Shown: positions 61,469 through 64,000 of the stretch, piece after piece
Layout: the number at the start of each line of letters is the position of its first letter
How positions within the stretch are numbered: position 1 is the first letter of the stretch
NCBI GenBank assembly: GCA_033439795.1
Contig: JAUTDP010000014.1
Span: 682,001-746,000, forward strand
Direction: 5' to 3'
DNA: 64,000 nucleotides
Source: Sordaria brevicollis
Lineage: Eukaryota; Ascomycota; Sordariomycetes; Sordariales; Sordariaceae
Notes under the pieces: generated by a model
The model's database searches: none
Seen by the model: only the letters and a program-made list of their open reading frames with translations
What the model was told of the DNA's origin: nothing
Position numbers and translations under genes: made by a program

Positions 61469-63628
61469 GCGGGCGGTTGCACCTGCTGGCGACTAAACCC
61501 TAGATACAGCCACGGCTTGTTGGCTTTTCCGATATGTGACGAAGGCCGCAGAGGTGGCAAGCTGTGAAGGCAAGCAGGGCACAAGCAGGAAGGGTAATTC
61601 TTAAGGCACAGCTGCCTTTGTCGAACAGATCAGGGACGCAGGGGTACACTACTCAACCCTGGCCCAGAAGGCAGGAGTAAGGAATGAGAGAGCGAATTGG
61701 GAAAAAGAGAAGAGCAAAGGATGTCCCGTTGTCAAGAACAATTACAAAGCAGCTGGTGGTGTTTATATTGAGAGGATGGCTGGCTGTGTAAAGCCTAGTG
61801 TCGTGAGGAATTCGCCAATGGGGAAAAGGTGGCATCGTATGTATATGCCGTCGGCGTCGCTCATCTCATCCAATTTGGGCCAGATTCAATGCCACCACGG
61901 GCGCGCAGAAACGCCAGACAGCGGGTGTTTTGCCTACCATTCCATTAAAAGAGATGCAACCCCTCGGCGGAGACGAAGCGGGCTGACGGGGTGTGAGACT
62001 TTATTTTGTTTACCAAACCCTTGTTCCAACCACAAGTTTCCCGCACCATGCCATGTGCATCGAGACACAACGGCAGTCCCGCTCCGTTCGGATCTCGAGG
62101 TCTCGCCCGATCACCTGGGTGCCACTGATGTCTTTTTCAACCGGCGATTCCCAATCCGGGAGGCTCTTTTGGGAAAAGCGGTTGCTTGAGGGGTCAACGG
62201 GAAAGGCAGTGACAGACAAGAGGTAGCATCGCCGAGTTGATAGTTTTGAGAAGGGACGGCATGTTGTGAGTCGGTTCCGAGACCTCGATCGGCTCGAAAA
62301 GAGAGCTGGGGGATCTAGACGCCAGTGGACCGCATGTGGCAGACAGGGGTCAAGGTCTTGGAACAACGGTTGTTCTCGAGTTGGCTGTTGGTCCTCCTTC
62401 GTCCCCCCTTGACTTTACCCGACCGAGAACACACCTTCGCTTGCCTCAGTTCCATAAAACGCTTTCAACCTCCCTGGATGAAAACCAACAATGCCTGCGG
62501 GGAAATCCTACGCGTGAGCTGGTTACATGTTACCCCCGGACAGCATTCCTTGAGGTTTCGCTTGCGGCGTTCGTGTCCCCGGCCCTTGTGACTGGAGTCT
62601 TTGCTCGTATAAAGTCAAGGCAGCCATTTTGCTTGACGATAAGCTTTCCTTTCGTCTGTTTCAAGGGAGCAATGCAGTGTCATCCAGGAGTGATGTTCCT
62701 GCTGCTGCTGTTCCTGCTGTGTGAGATGTTTGCATGGCGGCAGGTAAAAGCGGGTGTAAATTAAGGTACTGTTTATGCGGATTCCGTCAGTTACGTGGAG
62801 CCAGGGTCATGGTTGCTGGCCGAAATAAGCTTTGTGTTTCGTCTTGGAGGAGCTTGTTTGTGTTTGTCAAATGAGAACCAGCCAGGAATCATGGAGAGAA
62901 GGTGAAAGGATACCACTACTTAGGAAATTGAAAAGTGAAAGAAGCGGAAAGAGACAGGCCAAGCTTTCAGTTTCCCCAGACAAGACATTCCGTCATTCTT
63001 GCCTTTCTCTTCGGCTGCTGCTTGGCGATCTGGACCTGCCGACGACAGAAGGATGGCCCGTGCACATGCACTGAGGAGGCTGCCAATTGACCGCCAAGCC
63101 ATGGGAAACTTTGGGGGTTCAAACGTTCTGGACAAGGGAACTGCCCCAAAAAGCCAAAAGAGCCCCGGGCAACAGGGGCCCAAACATTGTGGGAAGGCAG
63201 CGGCATGATCTCCACCGTCACCGAGGTCAGCCTCAACCATCACTGGCTGGACTTTAGTTCTTTGGTTCCGGCCTCGAATGTTCATCGGCATTCCACTTCC
63301 ATTTCGTGGATGGACCAATTCGTCTCCCAGCCTCCCCTGGCTTCTTTTCCTTCCATCTGACGCCAACCAGCGCTAGCCACAAAAAAGCTTCTTTTGCTTC
63401 CTGCTGTGCCATCACCTGTCAACTAAGACACCTTACAACTTTTACGTCTATTCGGCATTATACCCGGCATCGCGTCACTCGCGCATCCATGAGAGGCCAG
63501 CACAGGGGCACCACGAGTTGTAACACCATCAAGACCAAACTCTGACCTCATAATCCCCCCAATCCCGGGCGGGCAGTACGAACTGGAAATCCCAGCACGA
63601 GGCGCGACCACATCTCGACAAACTTTAA

Positions 63629-63645
63629 CCCCCCCCCCCCCCCCC
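63629..63645. repeat. Poly-C run of 17
   Basis: Seventeen consecutive C about 50 bases before the start of the next gene, inside its probable leader. Such runs are prone to length change between isolates and to sequencing error. Confidence 0.9.
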
Positions 63646-63696
63646 TTCCCCTAGGGACGAGCCCACCTTTGCATGGAGGGAAAACCTCTCTGATCC

Positions 63697-64000
63697 ATGG
63701 CCCCTCCTTCGGGCCTCCACCAAGCCGCCTTATCCTCCGACTTCGAGACCCCTTTCCCGCCTCTCGTCCGATCGTCCACCGTGCCCGCCGGTCTCACGTC
63801 GCATCGCAAAGATCCGTCCCACCTAGCCCCCGAAGATGCCTACTCGCCCGTCTCTCCACCGCGCCGACTCGGTCTCTACAATGTAGACGGCGCCGGCACC
63901 AGCACGGGCAACACGGCCAATGGCTCCGGGAACAACGAGCTACGACCGAGACACATCAGGCGCAAAGATGGCAGCAGAAGCCGAAGTAGGAGGAGGCAGA
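63697..64000 (+). CDS. 5' end of an unrecognised gene
   Basis: The frame opens at ATG 63697 (MAPPSGLHQAALSSDFETPFPP) and stays open to the window edge, 101 codons. It is rich in S, P, R and G, with a basic RHIRRKDGSRSRSRRRQ stretch at the edge, so the visible part is a disordered N-terminus. Codons are C-ending, as in the real genes of the window, and the C/T-rich sequence before it looks like a leader. The rest of the protein lies outside, so no family can be named. Confidence 0.6.
   Translation, partial: MAPPSGLHQAALSSDFETPFPPLVRSSTVPAGLTSHRKDPSHLAPEDAYSPVSPPRRLGLYNVDGAGTSTGNTANGSGNNELRPRHIRRKDGSRSRSRRRQ

Larger units (their letters stand above)
61178..63696. other. 2.5 kb gene-free region between divergent genes
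   Basis: It separates the minus-strand secreted-protein gene from the plus-strand gene at the window end, so both promoters should lie here. It holds the TATA box at 61461-61468 and a poly-C run at 63629-63645. Frames of up to 148 codons are present but have no domain. Confidence 0.5.

Overview
The window is nuclear DNA of a filamentous ascomycete, most likely a Sordariomycete close to Neurospora or Sordaria. The grounds are short introns of about 50-220 bases with GT..AG ends and CTAAC-like branch sites, recognisable fungal families (Coq4, Vms1, CFEM-like wall protein, Zn2Cys6 regulator, an AreA-N-terminal-like protein), and an AT-saturated retrotransposon whose mutations are all transitions of the type made by repeat-induced point mutation (RIP). 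The species cannot be fixed from the sequence alone.

Layout. 1-642: 3' end of the methylcrotonyl-CoA carboxylase beta subunit. 1883-3345: mitochondrial-type short-chain dehydrogenase in three exons. 3346-7808: gene-free. 7809-9857: AreA-N-like disordered protein in three exons. 10964-12096 (-): COQ4. 12765-14280: SET-domain methyltransferase, divergent from COQ4. 14525-15176 (-): small membrane protein in three exons. 16028-17974: VMS1, divergent from the membrane protein. 19263-21365: a 701-codon frame broken by one in-frame TAG. 21628-27254 (-): a complete but RIP-destroyed Ty1/copia element with 192-base LTRs and a 5-base target duplication. 27260-33500: gene-free. 33501-35648: GPI-anchored, CFEM-like wall protein. 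35649-45125: gene-free. 45126-46298: Zn2Cys6 transcription factor in three exons. 46299-55179: gene-free, with a degenerate tandem array near 54.1-54.6 kb. 55180-57705 (-): annexin-like protein with a long disordered N-terminus. 60386-61177 (-): secreted or membrane protein with a duplicated ten-residue motif. 63697-64000: 5' end of an unrecognised gene.

Several products have mitochondrial roles: leucine catabolism (MCC beta), ubiquinone synthesis (COQ4), ribosome-quality-control release linked to mitochondria (Vms1), and a dehydrogenase with a targeting-like leader. They do not form an evident pathway cluster. The best leads are the RIP-edge pattern in the two LTRs, the single TAG in a long coding frame 260 bases from that element, the tandem array at 54 kb, and the regulator isolated in about 19 kb of otherwise gene-free DNA. 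I found no CRISPR array, no tRNA or 5S rRNA gene, and no biosynthetic gene cluster. Exon boundaries were read by eye and have not been checked against transcripts.
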